A stretch of DNA of 64,000 bases from Arthrobacter sp. Y-9. Its GTDB lineage: Bacteria > Actinomycetota > Actinomycetes > Actinomycetales > Micrococcaceae. The translations under genes and the position numbers were made by a program. Under the pieces are notes generated by a model. That model made no database searches. It had not been told where the DNA came from and worked only from the letters and a program-made list of their open reading frames with translations. Location of the stretch: assembly GCF_029690065.1 (NCBI RefSeq), contig NZ_CP121463.1:992001-1056000 (forward strand), in the 5' to 3' direction. Shown here piece by piece: positions 33,611 through 42,892 of this stretch (its first letter is position 1; every line of letters begins with the position of its first letter).

Positions 33611-36272
33611 CATCGCGCGGCCGTTCGGCAGGGGACCCGAACTGGCGGAGGTGCTCAGGCTCCTGACGTCCGACGAGGTGCCCGCCGTCTTCGTGGCCGC
33701 GGCGCCCGGCATGGGCGTCACCACGCTGCTGCGCCGGCTCTTCGGCGCCCTGTCCGCCACACGTCCTGTGCTCTCCCTGCACGGCACCCCGGCCCTGACC
33801 CTGGTCAACTACGGCGTGCTGGCCGTGCTGCGGGGGATGGACTCGATGGGCGCCCTGTCCCTCAACCCCGCACCCGCCCTCAAGGTGCTCCGGGCCCACT
33901 TCCGGGCGCAGCGGCAGGCGCTCGGCGGCGATGCCGACGGTCCGCCCCCGGTGGTGGTGATCGACGAAGCGGATTCCCTCGACCCCGCCAGCAGCGACCT
34001 GTTCGCCTCGCTGGTGATGGAAGGGGACATCACGCTGGTGGCCTCCTACGACGCGCGGCGTCCACTGGCGGGACCGCTCAGCGAGCTCTGGGGGATGGGG
34101 CTGGCCGAGGAGGTGGGGCTCGAACCGTTCGACCGCGCCCGCACGAGCGACTATGCCCGCGAAGCCCTGGGAGCGCCGTTGCTGCCGGGCCTCGAGTGGA
34201 AACTCTGGCAGGACTCGGGCGGCAGCCCCATGCTCCTGCATCTCCTGCTGTCCGAAGCGCGGCGGAACGGGGGGATCGCCCTCCGTCGCGACGTGTGGGT
34301 GGCCACCGCGAAGGAACCGTGGTCGGGCGAGGGCCTGCACGCGATCGTCGAGGAGCGGCTGGCCAGCCTGAGCCTGCAATCCCATCACGCCCTCAACGCC
34401 GTGGCACTGGGCGGCACACTGCGACAGGAGATCCTGCAGACCCGCTTCGGCGCGGACGCGGTGCAGACCCTCCTGGACGAGGGCTTCATCCGCTTCGAGG
34501 ACGGCGATCCGGAACGCCTCCGGATGACGAACCCGGTCTACGGGGAAGTGGTCCGCTCCCTGATCCCGCACAGCCTGAGCCGCGCCATCCTGGAGGACCT
34601 GGAGACCCTCGAAGGAGACGTGGACGTGCCGCTGGTGATGCTCCAGCGGACCCGCTGGCTGATCGACTCCGGCATGCCGGTGCCGCCGGAGCAGCTGCTG
34701 CGCGCCGCGACACTGGCCTGCAAGCACTTCGATCCCGATCTGGCCGGGCGATTCCTGAGCGCCGTGCCCGCCACGACGCACGAGGCGTGGGCGGAGGCCG
34801 TGCGGGCCCGGCTGGATTTCAATGAGGGCGCGTACCGGCGGGTCCGGGAGCGTCTGGCCGCGCCCTGGCTCCTGGCCGACCGGGAGGCCCAGCTGCGGGT
34901 GTCCCTCCTGGAGGCGGCCACGACCATCGCGGCCGGGCTGCCGTCGTCGGGCATCAGCGGGCAGGCGCGGAGGCTCCGCGCGCTGGCCGCCACCGGCATC
35001 ACCGACGACGGCGGCGCCGACTGCCGCGCCGCGCTCTTGCGGCGCGCGGAGGTGCTGGAGGCCCTGGCCGCCAATCAGCAGGGGCACCTGGCCGAGCTCG
35101 GGCGGCTGATCGGGTCCCTCCTGGAAACCACCGAGAACGACGACTCACCCCACGCCCTGATCGACCGGACCCTGGCACTGTCCCTCGACGCGGAGCGCCT
35201 CACGGTCCTGGGCGACTCCGAGGCGGCGCTGCGGCGCGCCGGACAGGCCTTCGCCCTCCGGCATGACGAGAGCCTGGACGTCTTCTTCCTGCCGGAGACC
35301 GTGATCGTCACGGCCCTCATGGTCTCCCTCGCCGCCGGGAGTCCCCAGGCAGCGCTGGAACTCGTGGCCCTGACCCGGATCGACGCCACGGGCGCCGCGA
35401 TGGCGTTCGGCGGCGGCACGAGCCTGATCACGGGAGCCATCCTCGGGCTGCAGGGCGAGTACGCCGCGAGTCTGGAGCCACTGCTCGCGGGTCTGGAGAA
35501 CCTGAAGATCAACGATCCCCAGCGGCTGCGCGGCTTCTTCGTGGCGCAGGCGTACATGGCGGCGGCCAAGACGGGCCGGGTCGAGCTGGCCCGGGAACTG
35601 CGGGAGAGCTACGAACCCGGCTGCACCTTCTACTACGGTCAGGTCATGGCGAACCTGCTGATGGCCCGCGGGGACGCCGAGCTGGACCCCGACGGACCCG
35701 GCACGGCGGCCATGGTGGAGACGGCCGAGACCATGGCCCGGGCGGGCTTCCTCGGGCTGGCGGCACCGGCCTGGTCGATGCTGCTCGGGCTCGGCCATCC
35801 CGGGGCCCGCGAGCGCCTGGAGGGCCTCATCCCCGGACTCACCGGGCCGTGGGCCGAGGCGATGGCCCGGTTCCTGGAGGCCGCCCAGGTGCCCGACGCC
35901 CAGCAGATCCTCGAAGCCGGCCGCTCGCTCGATGTGCGCGGCCACACCGCGCTCGCGCGGTCCCTCTACCGGACGGCGGCGGACACGGCACAGCGCAACG
36001 GTGACGGCGTCACCGCCCATCAGGCCCGGCAGGCGCTCAGCACGGTGGGCGACGCCGTCGGTGACGGGGCCGGCACGGATGCGCAGGGTCTTCCGAAACT
36101 CACGGGCCGGGAGAAGGAGATCGCCCGGCTTGCACGGGACGGGCACTCCGATGAGACGATCGCCTCCCTCCTGCACCTCTCCGTCCGGACGGTGGGCGGG
36201 CATCTGAGCCGCGCGTACCGGAAACTCGGCGTCTCCTCGCGACGGCAGCTGGCGGACGTCTTCAAGGACTGA
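33603..36272 (+). CDS. Large LuxR-family regulator with degenerate P-loop, second of a pair
   Basis: An 889-residue homologue in architecture of the preceding regulator. The P-loop reads AAAPGMGVTTLL at about 32-43: the first Gly and the invariant Lys (position 39) are Ala and Val, so ATP hydrolysis is doubtful. Walker B (VVVIDEADSLD) is kept. The C-terminal helix-turn-helix (LTGREKEIARLARDGHSDETIASLL ... VRTVGGHLSRAYRKLGV) is intact. It may work with its upstream neighbour as a heteromer, with only one partner binding ATP productively. ATG at 33603, coupled by overlap. Confidence 0.84.
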   Translation: MNDIARPFGRGPELAEVLRLLTSDEVPAVFVAAAPGMGVTTLLRRLFGALSATRPVLSLHGTPALTLVNYGVLAVLRGMDSMGALSLNPAPALKVLRAHFRAQRQALGGDADGPPPVVVIDEADSLDPASSDLFASLVMEGDITLVASYDARRPLAGPLSELWGMGLAEEVGLEPFDRARTSDYAREALGAPLLPGLEWKLWQDSGGSPMLLHLLLSEARRNGGIALRRDVWVATAKEPWSGEGLHAIVEERLASLSLQSHHALNAVALGGTLRQEILQTRFGADAVQTLLDEGFIRFEDGDPERLRMTNPVYGEVVRSLIPHSLSRAILEDLETLEGDVDVPLVMLQRTRWLIDSGMPVPPEQLLRAATLACKHFDPDLAGRFLSAVPATTHEAWAEAVRARLDFNEGAYRRVRERLAAPWLLADREAQLRVSLLEAATTIAAGLPSSGISGQARRLRALAATGITDDGGADCRAALLRRAEVLEALAANQQGHLAELGRLIGSLLETTENDDSPHALIDRTLALSLDAERLTVLGDSEAALRRAGQAFALRHDESLDVFFLPETVIVTALMVSLAAGSPQAALELVALTRIDATGAAMAFGGGTSLITGAILGLQGEYAASLEPLLAGLENLKINDPQRLRGFFVAQAYMAAAKTGRVELARELRESYEPGCTFYYGQVMANLLMARGDAELDPDGPGTAAMVETAETMARAGFLGLAAPAWSMLLGLGHPGARERLEGLIPGLTGPWAEAMARFLEAAQVPDAQQILEAGRSLDVRGHTALARSLYRTAADTAQRNGDGVTAHQARQALSTVGDAVGDGAGTDAQGLPKLTGREKEIARLARDGHSDETIASLLHLSVRTVGGHLSRAYRKLGVSSRRQLADVFKD

Positions 36273-36467
36273 CCGGGTTCGACGCCTGACCGGGTTCAAT
36301 GCCTGACGTGGTTCGAGGCCGGCCGGGTCAACGGCAGCCCGTGTTCGCACCCTGACCGGCACGCCCACTCGCCTCCGGGCCTCTGCCCACCCACCCGAAC
36401 CGTGGCGGAGCCGCGCCCCGCGCCCCCGGACCTCGCCGCCCCGACCGCTTTCCGCCGTCGGCTCCCC

Positions 36468-36618
36468 GTACCTGAGTAGTCGGGCGCCGTGCCGCCCGGA
36501 ACCACGTAGGAGACCGTCTGTACGGGGATCGGCGGATGGCCTGGGCAGGCACTACTCAGGTAGTCCGGGGGACCCCCGTGGCACATGAGCGACGGCGGGC
36601 GGCCGAGATGCAGGTAGT
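36468..36618. promoter_or_regulatory. Cluster of three candidate LuxR-type operator sites
   Basis: GTACCTGAGTAGTC (36468-36481), ACTACTCAGGTAGT (36551-36564, arms ACTAC/GTAGT) and CAGGTAGT (36611-36618) share one motif, the first in opposite orientation. They lie in the 417-base gap between the second LuxR gene and the first polysaccharide gene. The rest of the gap is GC-rich with no gene. Confidence 0.6.
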
Positions 36619-36689
36619 GCCTCCGCGGGCCTGGACCTGCCCGCGGTACTTGACTGAAAGGGCAGTTCAAGAACCACAAAGAGGTCTCA

Positions 36690-38492
36690 ATGTCCCGGTC
36701 TTCATCCCCGGTGGCGCATCGTGGCGAGAACCCGTCCCGGGTCAGCCCTGTGCGGTCCATCGACAGTAACGGTGGTGCGATCACACTGCCCGGCCGTCAG
36801 GCTCGGGCTCCACATGCGGGGTCGGCGGTGGAACAGCCTTCCGAGACCGAGGCTACCCCCCTGCCACCGTCGGCCCCCTCACTCCCGCGAGGGCGCACCA
36901 CCCTGTGGGCGTCGGCCCACCAGGCACTGGCGCACCGTGCCGCGGAGCGCCGCGCCGCTGGACACCATGCCACCGCGCACCGCATGAGCGCGGACGGCAT
37001 CCTGGAAGGACTCGACGAGCCGGCCGGCGTCGCGCAGACCGTCACCACCCGCCGGGCCGGGCGGCCTCTCGCCGCAGCTGGCGCCGCCGCCTGGGAAAGC
37101 GCTCTGAGGAGGAAGCTGAGGATCAGCGACTGGGCGTGCATCGTGGCCGCCGTGTTCCTGGCCCACACGATCCGCTGGGGATTCGACGCCTGGGAGCTGG
37201 GGGACACGTACTTCTGGGTCAGCCTCGGCATCATCGTGCTGTGGTGCCTGGACCTGGAGTTCGGGCACAGCCGGGACCCCCGGGTGCTCGGTCTCGGAGC
37301 ATCGGAGTATAAGGCCCTCGCCCACTCCGCCACACGCGTCTTCGTGCTCGCCGCGGCGGTGCTGATCGTGGTGCAGGGCGGGGTGCTCCGTGGGTTCTTC
37401 CTCACGGCCTTCCCGTGCGGTCTGCTCCTCCTGCTGGTGTCCCGCTGGCTGTGGCGGCGCGATCTCAACGGCCGCCGTCGGCGGGGAGAGTACTTGCAGG
37501 ACGTGGTGGTGATCGGCCGGACCAAGGACGTCGAGTCCGTGATCCTCCAGCTTCAGGACAATCCCGCGGTCGGCTACCGGGTCGCCGGGGTGGCGCTCAA
37601 CTCGCTGCCGCGGAAGGCCGCGTACGGCAAGCCCTGGTACCGGATCCCGGTGATGTCCACGCTGGATGACATCGAACAGCTGGTCCGGATCTCCGGCGCG
37701 AGCATCGTGATCGTGGCGGGGACGCTGCCGGGCGGGTCGCACCGTCTGCGCGAACTCGGCTGGCGGCTCGAGGACCTCTCCACCGAACTCGTCCTGGCCT
37801 CCCGGCTGACCGACATCGCGGGGCCGCGGGTCCACTACCGTCCCGTGGAGGGCATGCCTCTCATGCACGTGGAACTGCCCCAGTTCACGGGCACCCGGCA
37901 CCTGCTCAAGCGCCTCGTGGACCTCACGGTCGGCGTCCTGGCCCTGGTGATCCTGGCCCCCGTCCTCCTGCTCCTGGCCCTGGTGGTGAAAGCCGATTCG
38001 CCCGGGCCGGTCTTCTACTCACAGGAGCGGATCGGCCGCAACGGCACCACGTTCAGGATGCACAAATTCCGGTCGATGGCGACCGACGCCGACCTCCGCC
38101 TCGCGGAGCTGAGCGCCGGTAACGAAGGCGCCGGCCCCCTCTTCAAGCTGCGCGACGACCCCCGGGTCACCCGGTGCGGGAAGTGGATGCGGCGGTACTC
38201 GCTGGACGAGCTGCCCCAGCTGTTCAACGTCCTGACCGGCGAGATGAGCCTGGTGGGACCCCGGCCGCCGCTGCGCCGGGAGGTCGAGGCCTATGAGCAG
38301 CCCGCGCACCGCCGGCTCCTCATCAAGCCCGGGATCACCGGCCTCTGGCAGATCAGCGGACGGTCCAATCTGTCCTGGCAGGAATCGGTCCGGCTGGACC
38401 TCTACTACGTCGAGAACTGGTCGCTCATGGGTGACCTCATGATCATGTGGCGAACCGCGAAAGCCATGGTCTCAGCGGAAGGTGCGTACTGA
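36690..38492 (+). CDS. Polyprenyl-phosphate sugar phosphotransferase (WbaP/CpsE-like), initiating enzyme
   Basis: It transfers the first sugar phosphate to undecaprenyl phosphate to begin repeat-unit assembly. In 600 residues there is a long variable N-terminus, several membrane helices (about 155-260), a CoA/Rossmann-like region and the C-terminal catalytic domain with RLVDLTVGVLALVILAPVLL, MHKFRSMATDAD, RYSLDELPQLFNVL, MSLVGPRPP and KPGITGLWQISGRSNLSW. All catalytic motifs are present. ATG at 36690 follows AAAGAGG. It is the first gene of the biosynthetic operon, downstream of the candidate operators. Confidence 0.93.
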   Translation: MSRSSSPVAHRGENPSRVSPVRSIDSNGGAITLPGRQARAPHAGSAVEQPSETEATPLPPSAPSLPRGRTTLWASAHQALAHRAAERRAAGHHATAHRMSADGILEGLDEPAGVAQTVTTRRAGRPLAAAGAAAWESALRRKLRISDWACIVAAVFLAHTIRWGFDAWELGDTYFWVSLGIIVLWCLDLEFGHSRDPRVLGLGASEYKALAHSATRVFVLAAAVLIVVQGGVLRGFFLTAFPCGLLLLLVSRWLWRRDLNGRRRRGEYLQDVVVIGRTKDVESVILQLQDNPAVGYRVAGVALNSLPRKAAYGKPWYRIPVMSTLDDIEQLVRISGASIVIVAGTLPGGSHRLRELGWRLEDLSTELVLASRLTDIAGPRVHYRPVEGMPLMHVELPQFTGTRHLLKRLVDLTVGVLALVILAPVLLLLALVVKADSPGPVFYSQERIGRNGTTFRMHKFRSMATDADLRLAELSAGNEGAGPLFKLRDDPRVTRCGKWMRRYSLDELPQLFNVLTGEMSLVGPRPPLRREVEAYEQPAHRRLLIKPGITGLWQISGRSNLSWQESVRLDLYYVENWSLMGDLMIMWRTAKAMVSAEGAY

Positions 38493-38493
38493 C

Positions 38494-38970
38494 ATGCCCG
38501 TCATCCATCGGATCGGTTACGTCCCCGGGGTCTACGACCTCTTCCACGTGGGGCATCTGAACCTCCTGCGGCAGGCCCGCCAGCACTGCGAATACCTCGT
38601 GGCGGGCGTCGTCAGCGACGAGCTCGTCAGGGAACGGAAGGGCTTCACACCCGTGGTCCCCGAGCACGAACGCCTCGACATCGTCTCCTCGCTGAACCTC
38701 GTCGACGAGGGGATCCTGGAGACCGTCGCGAGCAAGGCCGAGGTGTGGGAGCGGATCCGCTTCGACGCGATCTTCAAAGGCGACGACTGGCAGGGCACCC
38801 CGGCGGGGGAGGCCCTGGAGAAGCTCTTCGAGCCTCTCGGCGTCGAGATCGTCTACCTGCCGTACACCTTGCACACCTCGAGCACCGCGCTCCGCCGGGC
38901 CCTCGACCTCCTGGACCGCTCCGCGGCCCCGGCGACCCCTCAGCAGCCGATCGCCCAGGTGACGCCATGA
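38494..38970 (+). CDS. Cytidylyltransferase, glycerol-3-phosphate (TagD)-like
   Basis: A 158-residue nucleotidyltransferase predicted to make CDP-glycerol or another CDP-alcohol from the alcohol phosphate and CTP. GYVPGVYDLFHVGHLNLL contains the HxGH motif at about 8-25; ERKGFTPVVPEHERLDIV, IFKGDDWQGT and VEIVYLPYTLHTSSTALR match TagD, though the usual RTEGISTT is YTLHTSST. ATG at 38494 lies one base after the previous stop. Together with the GDPD and CDP-alcohol phosphotransferase genes it suggests an alcohol-phosphate substituent on the polymer. Confidence 0.87.
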   Translation: MPVIHRIGYVPGVYDLFHVGHLNLLRQARQHCEYLVAGVVSDELVRERKGFTPVVPEHERLDIVSSLNLVDEGILETVASKAEVWERIRFDAIFKGDDWQGTPAGEALEKLFEPLGVEIVYLPYTLHTSSTALRRALDLLDRSAAPATPQQPIAQVTP

Positions 38971-39875
38971 GCGCCACCGAGCCGCGCGGCGTCGCACACC
39001 CCGAACGGAAGGTCCCCGCGATGAGCACAGCACAGCACAGGACACCCGCACAGCACCGCCCGCCGGCCCCGCACGGCCCCGTGAGCCGCACGCACTCCCG
39101 CGTGGACATCATGGGCGTCCACGTCAGCTGCGTGAACATGGGACGCGCGGTGTCCCTGGTGGAGGAGAGCGTGGACGAATCGCAGCACGGCTACGTCTGC
39201 GTGAGCGACGCCAACGCCCTGCTCCACGCCCGCGACGACGGCACTCTGCGCGGCGTGCTCAACGACTCGCTGCTGACGGTCCCCGACGGCATGCCGCTCG
39301 TGTGGTCGGGCCGCTGGGCCGGTTCCCACGTGATCGACCGGGTGCCCGGGCCCGAACTCATGCCGGCCGTCCTGCGGCTCTCGGCGGCGCGCGGCTGGTC
39401 CAACTACTTCCTCGGGGGCGACGAGGACACCATGCGGTCGCTCCTCTCCCGCCTCGAGGAGAGCATCCCCGGACTCCAGGTGGCCGGCTGGCACTGCCCA
39501 CCGTTCCGCGCGCTGAGCGAGGAGGAGGACGAGGAGATCGTCCGGCGCATCAACGCCTCCGGAGCCACCTTCCTGTGGGTGGGCCTCGGCGCCCCCAAGC
39601 AGGAGGCCTGGCTGGGGGCCCACAACCACCGGCTCACCGTGCCGGTCGCGTTCGGCGTCGGCGGCGCCTTCGCCATGAACGCCGGGACCGTCGGCCGGGC
39701 GCCCCGCTGGATGCAGCGCAGCGGGCTCGAGTGGAGCTACCGGCTCCTGCAGGAGCCCAAGCGGCTCTGGCCCCGCTACAGCAAAGTGATCCCCCGGTTC
39801 CTGGCAGGGATCGTGGGGGATCCTCCGCATCTGCTGACCGGCCCGTCCCGGGACCCAGGAGCAAGGACACCCTGA
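38967..39875 (+). CDS. WecG/TagA/CpsF-family glycosyltransferase
   Basis: A 302-residue GT26 enzyme that adds the second sugar (often an N-acetylhexosamine) to the lipid-linked first sugar. The family core begins at about 50: VDIMGVHVSCVNM, CVSDANALLHA, LTVPDGMPLVW, FLGG and WVGLGAPKQEAWL, GVGGAFAMNAGTVGRAPRWMQRSGLEWSYRLLQEPKRLWPR in parts. ATG at 38967 overlaps the previous stop (ATGA). The first 45 residues are low-complexity; the internal Met at position 19 could be an alternative start. Confidence 0.92.
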   Translation: MSATEPRGVAHPERKVPAMSTAQHRTPAQHRPPAPHGPVSRTHSRVDIMGVHVSCVNMGRAVSLVEESVDESQHGYVCVSDANALLHARDDGTLRGVLNDSLLTVPDGMPLVWSGRWAGSHVIDRVPGPELMPAVLRLSAARGWSNYFLGGDEDTMRSLLSRLEESIPGLQVAGWHCPPFRALSEEEDEEIVRRINASGATFLWVGLGAPKQEAWLGAHNHRLTVPVAFGVGGAFAMNAGTVGRAPRWMQRSGLEWSYRLLQEPKRLWPRYSKVIPRFLAGIVGDPPHLLTGPSRDPGARTP

Positions 39876-39876
39876 C

Positions 39877-41193
39877 ATGAACACCAGGTCTCGACACAGC
39901 ACAGCGCATCCGGGGGCAGGGGCCCCGGGAACCGTGAAACTCTGGCGCAGGGCAAGCTGGGGCATCGCCGATCAGGTGCTCAACAGTGCCAGCAACTTCG
40001 CGATGGGGATCGTCGTGGCGCGCGCCGTCCCCCTGGCGGACTTCGGCGCCTACGCCCTCGCGTTCGCGGGCTATTCCCTCGCGCTGGGGGTCTCGCGCTC
40101 GCTGTCCACGGAGCCGTACGCGGTGCGGTACTCCGCCGTCGACGGCGAGGGGGCCCGCAACGCCGCGGGGCGCAGCACGGGCACCGCCCTCCTGATCGGC
40201 GCCGGCCTGGGAGCCCTGCTCGCCGCGGCCGCGCCGCTCCTGGACGCGGGAACCCGGCCCCTGGCGCTCGCTCTCGCGGTGAGCCTGCCCGGGCTGATGC
40301 TCCAGGACGCCTGGCGGCAGGTGTTCTTCAGCGCGGCCCGCGGCTCCAGCGCCTTCCTCAACGACCTGCTCTGGCTCCTCTTCATGATCCCCGGCTTCGC
40401 CTGGCTCATGCTGTCCGCCTCCCACTCCGTCGCCGCGTACGTGCTCGCCTGGGGGCTGGCCGGGACCGCCGCGGCGGTCTGCGGACTCCTCCAGGCCAGG
40501 CTCTGGCCCAGGCCCGCGAAGATGCCTGCCTGGGCCAGGGAGCACCGGGGCCTGTGGACGCGGTACCTCGGGGAGAACCTGGCCGTGAACGGCGCTCAGC
40601 AAGTGCTCTTCGCCGCCATCGCGGCCGTGGCCGGCATGGCCGCCCTCGGTCAGCTGAAGCTCGCCATGGTGGCGCTCGGACCGGTGTTCGTCCTGGTGCA
40701 GGGCGTCGGCGTGGTAGCGGTCCCGGAGGCGGCCCGTGCGCTCCGGTCGGGGCCGCGCAGCGTGAACCGCGTCCGGCACGGGTCCTCCGGCCTCGTCGCC
40801 GGAGGGGCGGCCGCGTGGGGCCTGGTGCTGCTCCTCCTCCCGCTCGGCTGGACGACGGCGCTGCTCGGCCCGCAATGGCCCGCGGCGGCCGTCCTGGTGC
40901 TGCCGCTGGCGCTGGTGCAGGTGGCCAACGGGCTGCGCACCGGGGACGCCGTGATGCTGCGGGCCATGGGTCAGGCCCACCGGGGCTTCGTGACCCGCGC
41001 ACTCACCTCGGGGCTCTCGGCCCTGGCGGGTCTGCTCGGGGCACTGCTCGCGGCCGCCGACGGCGCGGCCTGGGCGATGGCCGTGGCCGCCGCGCTCTCG
41101 GCGTGGCTCTGGGCCGTGCAGTACCGGAGAGGGTGCGTCGAAGCGGCGCACACCCGCCTCCCCGGCGCCGTCCTGATGGGAAAGGGGGCCTGA
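39877..41193 (+). CDS. Wzx-type polysaccharide flippase
   Basis: A 438-residue membrane protein with about 12 to 14 helices, of the polysaccharide transport/MOP superfamily. It would flip the lipid-linked repeat unit across the membrane. The N-terminal region IADQVLNSASNFAMGIVVARAVPLADFGAYALA is a typical Wzx first-helix signature. It starts one base after the previous stop. Substrate specificity is unknown. Confidence 0.87.
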   Translation: MNTRSRHSTAHPGAGAPGTVKLWRRASWGIADQVLNSASNFAMGIVVARAVPLADFGAYALAFAGYSLALGVSRSLSTEPYAVRYSAVDGEGARNAAGRSTGTALLIGAGLGALLAAAAPLLDAGTRPLALALAVSLPGLMLQDAWRQVFFSAARGSSAFLNDLLWLLFMIPGFAWLMLSASHSVAAYVLAWGLAGTAAAVCGLLQARLWPRPAKMPAWAREHRGLWTRYLGENLAVNGAQQVLFAAIAAVAGMAALGQLKLAMVALGPVFVLVQGVGVVAVPEAARALRSGPRSVNRVRHGSSGLVAGGAAAWGLVLLLLPLGWTTALLGPQWPAAAVLVLPLALVQVANGLRTGDAVMLRAMGQAHRGFVTRALTSGLSALAGLLGALLAAADGAAWAMAVAAALSAWLWAVQYRRGCVEAAHTRLPGAVLMGKGA

Positions 41194-41194
41194 G

Positions 41195-42892
41195 ATGAAC
41201 GGCGGATGGTCCGTGGTGTATGCGCTCAGGAAGCTGTTCACCACGCAATATGTCCTGATCCTGCTGATCACCGTGGCAGGGGTGCTCGGAGGGCTCGTCT
41301 TCGGCTATAAGCAGCCGGTCACCTTCACTGCGCGTACCAGCGTGGTGACCGGGACGTACAGCCTGCCCAGTAACATCGGCATCCAGGGCGTGATCGACAA
41401 GACGGGCCCACTGGCCCTCGAACTCCCGGCGGAGACCCAGGCGATCATCATCGCCAGCCCGGTCATCACGAACGCCGCCTCGGACGCCCTCGGGGTGGAC
41501 GGCACGGCGGCGCGGGACATGGCCGAATCGGTGAAGGCGAGCCCGGCCACGGACAACTCCTTCACCATCACGGCCCAGGGCCCCTCCGCGAAGGAGGCCG
41601 CGGATTACGCCAACGCCGTGGCGAGCTCGTATCTGGCGTACCGGGCCGAGCTGGGGAAGGCGAGCATGAACAAGCTCGCCGGGCAGTACACCGAGCAGGC
41701 GGACGCGTCCGCGAGCGCCGCCAAGGCCCTGGACAAGAGCATCCAGGGGGCCGGCGGAGCGAACACCAGCACCGGCGCGTCCCTCGTGGCGCGGCAGCAG
41801 GAACTGCTCAAGCAGGCCGAGCAGGCCCGCGGCACCGCGGCGTCCCTGACGGCCATGGCGCTGGATTTCAAGGGCGGCGGATCCGTCCTGGAACGGGCCA
41901 CCGCCGACAAGACCACCCGTTCCCTGAGCCTGGTGGTCTACGGGCTCCTCGGCCTGGCCGGGGGACTGGGCCTGGGGATCGTGACGGCCGCCGTGCGGCG
42001 CCAGATCTCGCCCCGCATCACCGATCGTCTGGACATCGTCCGCACCCTTGAAGGAGTCGCCGTGTTTGCCGAACGAACCGCCGGGGATCCGGCCCTGGGA
42101 CCACTGCTCTGGCGGACGCTGTCCCGCATCCTGCCCCTGGGGCAGGGCCAGTCGGGCACGAGCGTGCTCGCCGTGCAGGCCCTGTCCAGTCCGGCGTCGG
42201 GCCTCCGGGCCGCGACGGCGCTCGCCGAGGCGGCCACCAGCGCGGGGCGCTCGCTCCTGCTCTACACCGAGTCCGGAGAGGCGGCGCGGAAGCTCAGCGG
42301 CGCCGACGCGGTCTCCGCGGCCGGGCTGGAAGAGCTCGACGGCGCCGCCCGGCGCCGTCTGAACGGCCTGTCCCTGAACCAGGCCAGTTACCTGGCGGCC
42401 AGTTCCCGGACGCTGCAGGGTGACATGGTCACGGTGGTGATCGGCGACCCGTTCGCGTCCTCCGCCGAAGGCCATGCCTCCTTGCCTGAGCACTTCGCCG
42501 GACCGGTGCTGCTCTCCGTGGAGGAGGGGACCGACAGCGCCGACGGCCTGTTCGACGCGGTGGATCAGCTCCGGATGTCAGGCCTGGACGTCGCCGCGGT
42601 GGTCCTGACCAAGGCGCCGCGCCGCTTCGGCCGCTTCCACGGCCGGCGGAAGTCCCGCGGCCCGCAGCCGGCAGGGCTGACCGCGGTGACGTCGGACCTC
42701 GGGTCTCCCGCCGGGGAGGACCGGGACTCGGGTCACGGCACGGGCCACGATTCGGGTCACGACGCCGGTCACGGAACCGGCCCGGCATCCGCCGCGGCCG
42801 GGACTGCCACAGTGGGGTCCGCCACCGCCGATCCCTCACCGCTCGGGACCGTGCGGGTGCCCGGTCGGCCACCTGCACGGGTGCGGTCATGA
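41195..42892 (+). CDS. Wzz-like chain-length co-polymerase with degenerate kinase-like domain
   Basis: A 565-residue membrane protein with an N-terminal helix (about 17-37), an extracytoplasmic Wzz-type domain (40-240, coiled-coil-prone) and a second helix (about 244-267). A cytoplasmic domain follows that resembles a BY-kinase fold, but the place of the Walker A loop reads SSPASGLRAATALA, with no GK(S/T), so it is probably not an active kinase. There is no Tyr-rich tail; instead the C-terminus has a Gly/His/Asp-rich tract (DSGHGTGHDSGHDAGHGTG). RBS AAAGGGGG; the polymerase gene overlaps its end. Confidence 0.85.
   Translation: MNGGWSVVYALRKLFTTQYVLILLITVAGVLGGLVFGYKQPVTFTARTSVVTGTYSLPSNIGIQGVIDKTGPLALELPAETQAIIIASPVITNAASDALGVDGTAARDMAESVKASPATDNSFTITAQGPSAKEAADYANAVASSYLAYRAELGKASMNKLAGQYTEQADASASAAKALDKSIQGAGGANTSTGASLVARQQELLKQAEQARGTAASLTAMALDFKGGGSVLERATADKTTRSLSLVVYGLLGLAGGLGLGIVTAAVRRQISPRITDRLDIVRTLEGVAVFAERTAGDPALGPLLWRTLSRILPLGQGQSGTSVLAVQALSSPASGLRAATALAEAATSAGRSLLLYTESGEAARKLSGADAVSAAGLEELDGAARRRLNGLSLNQASYLAASSRTLQGDMVTVVIGDPFASSAEGHASLPEHFAGPVLLSVEEGTDSADGLFDAVDQLRMSGLDVAAVVLTKAPRRFGRFHGRRKSRGPQPAGLTAVTSDLGSPAGEDRDSGHGTGHDSGHDAGHGTGPASAAAGTATVGSATADPSPLGTVRVPGRPPARVRS

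Noticed and set aside
30764-36272. The LuxR pair as quorum-sensing receptors
   Set aside because: They have large ATPase and TPR-like domains and no autoinducer-binding domain; they belong to the LAL/MalT-like group.
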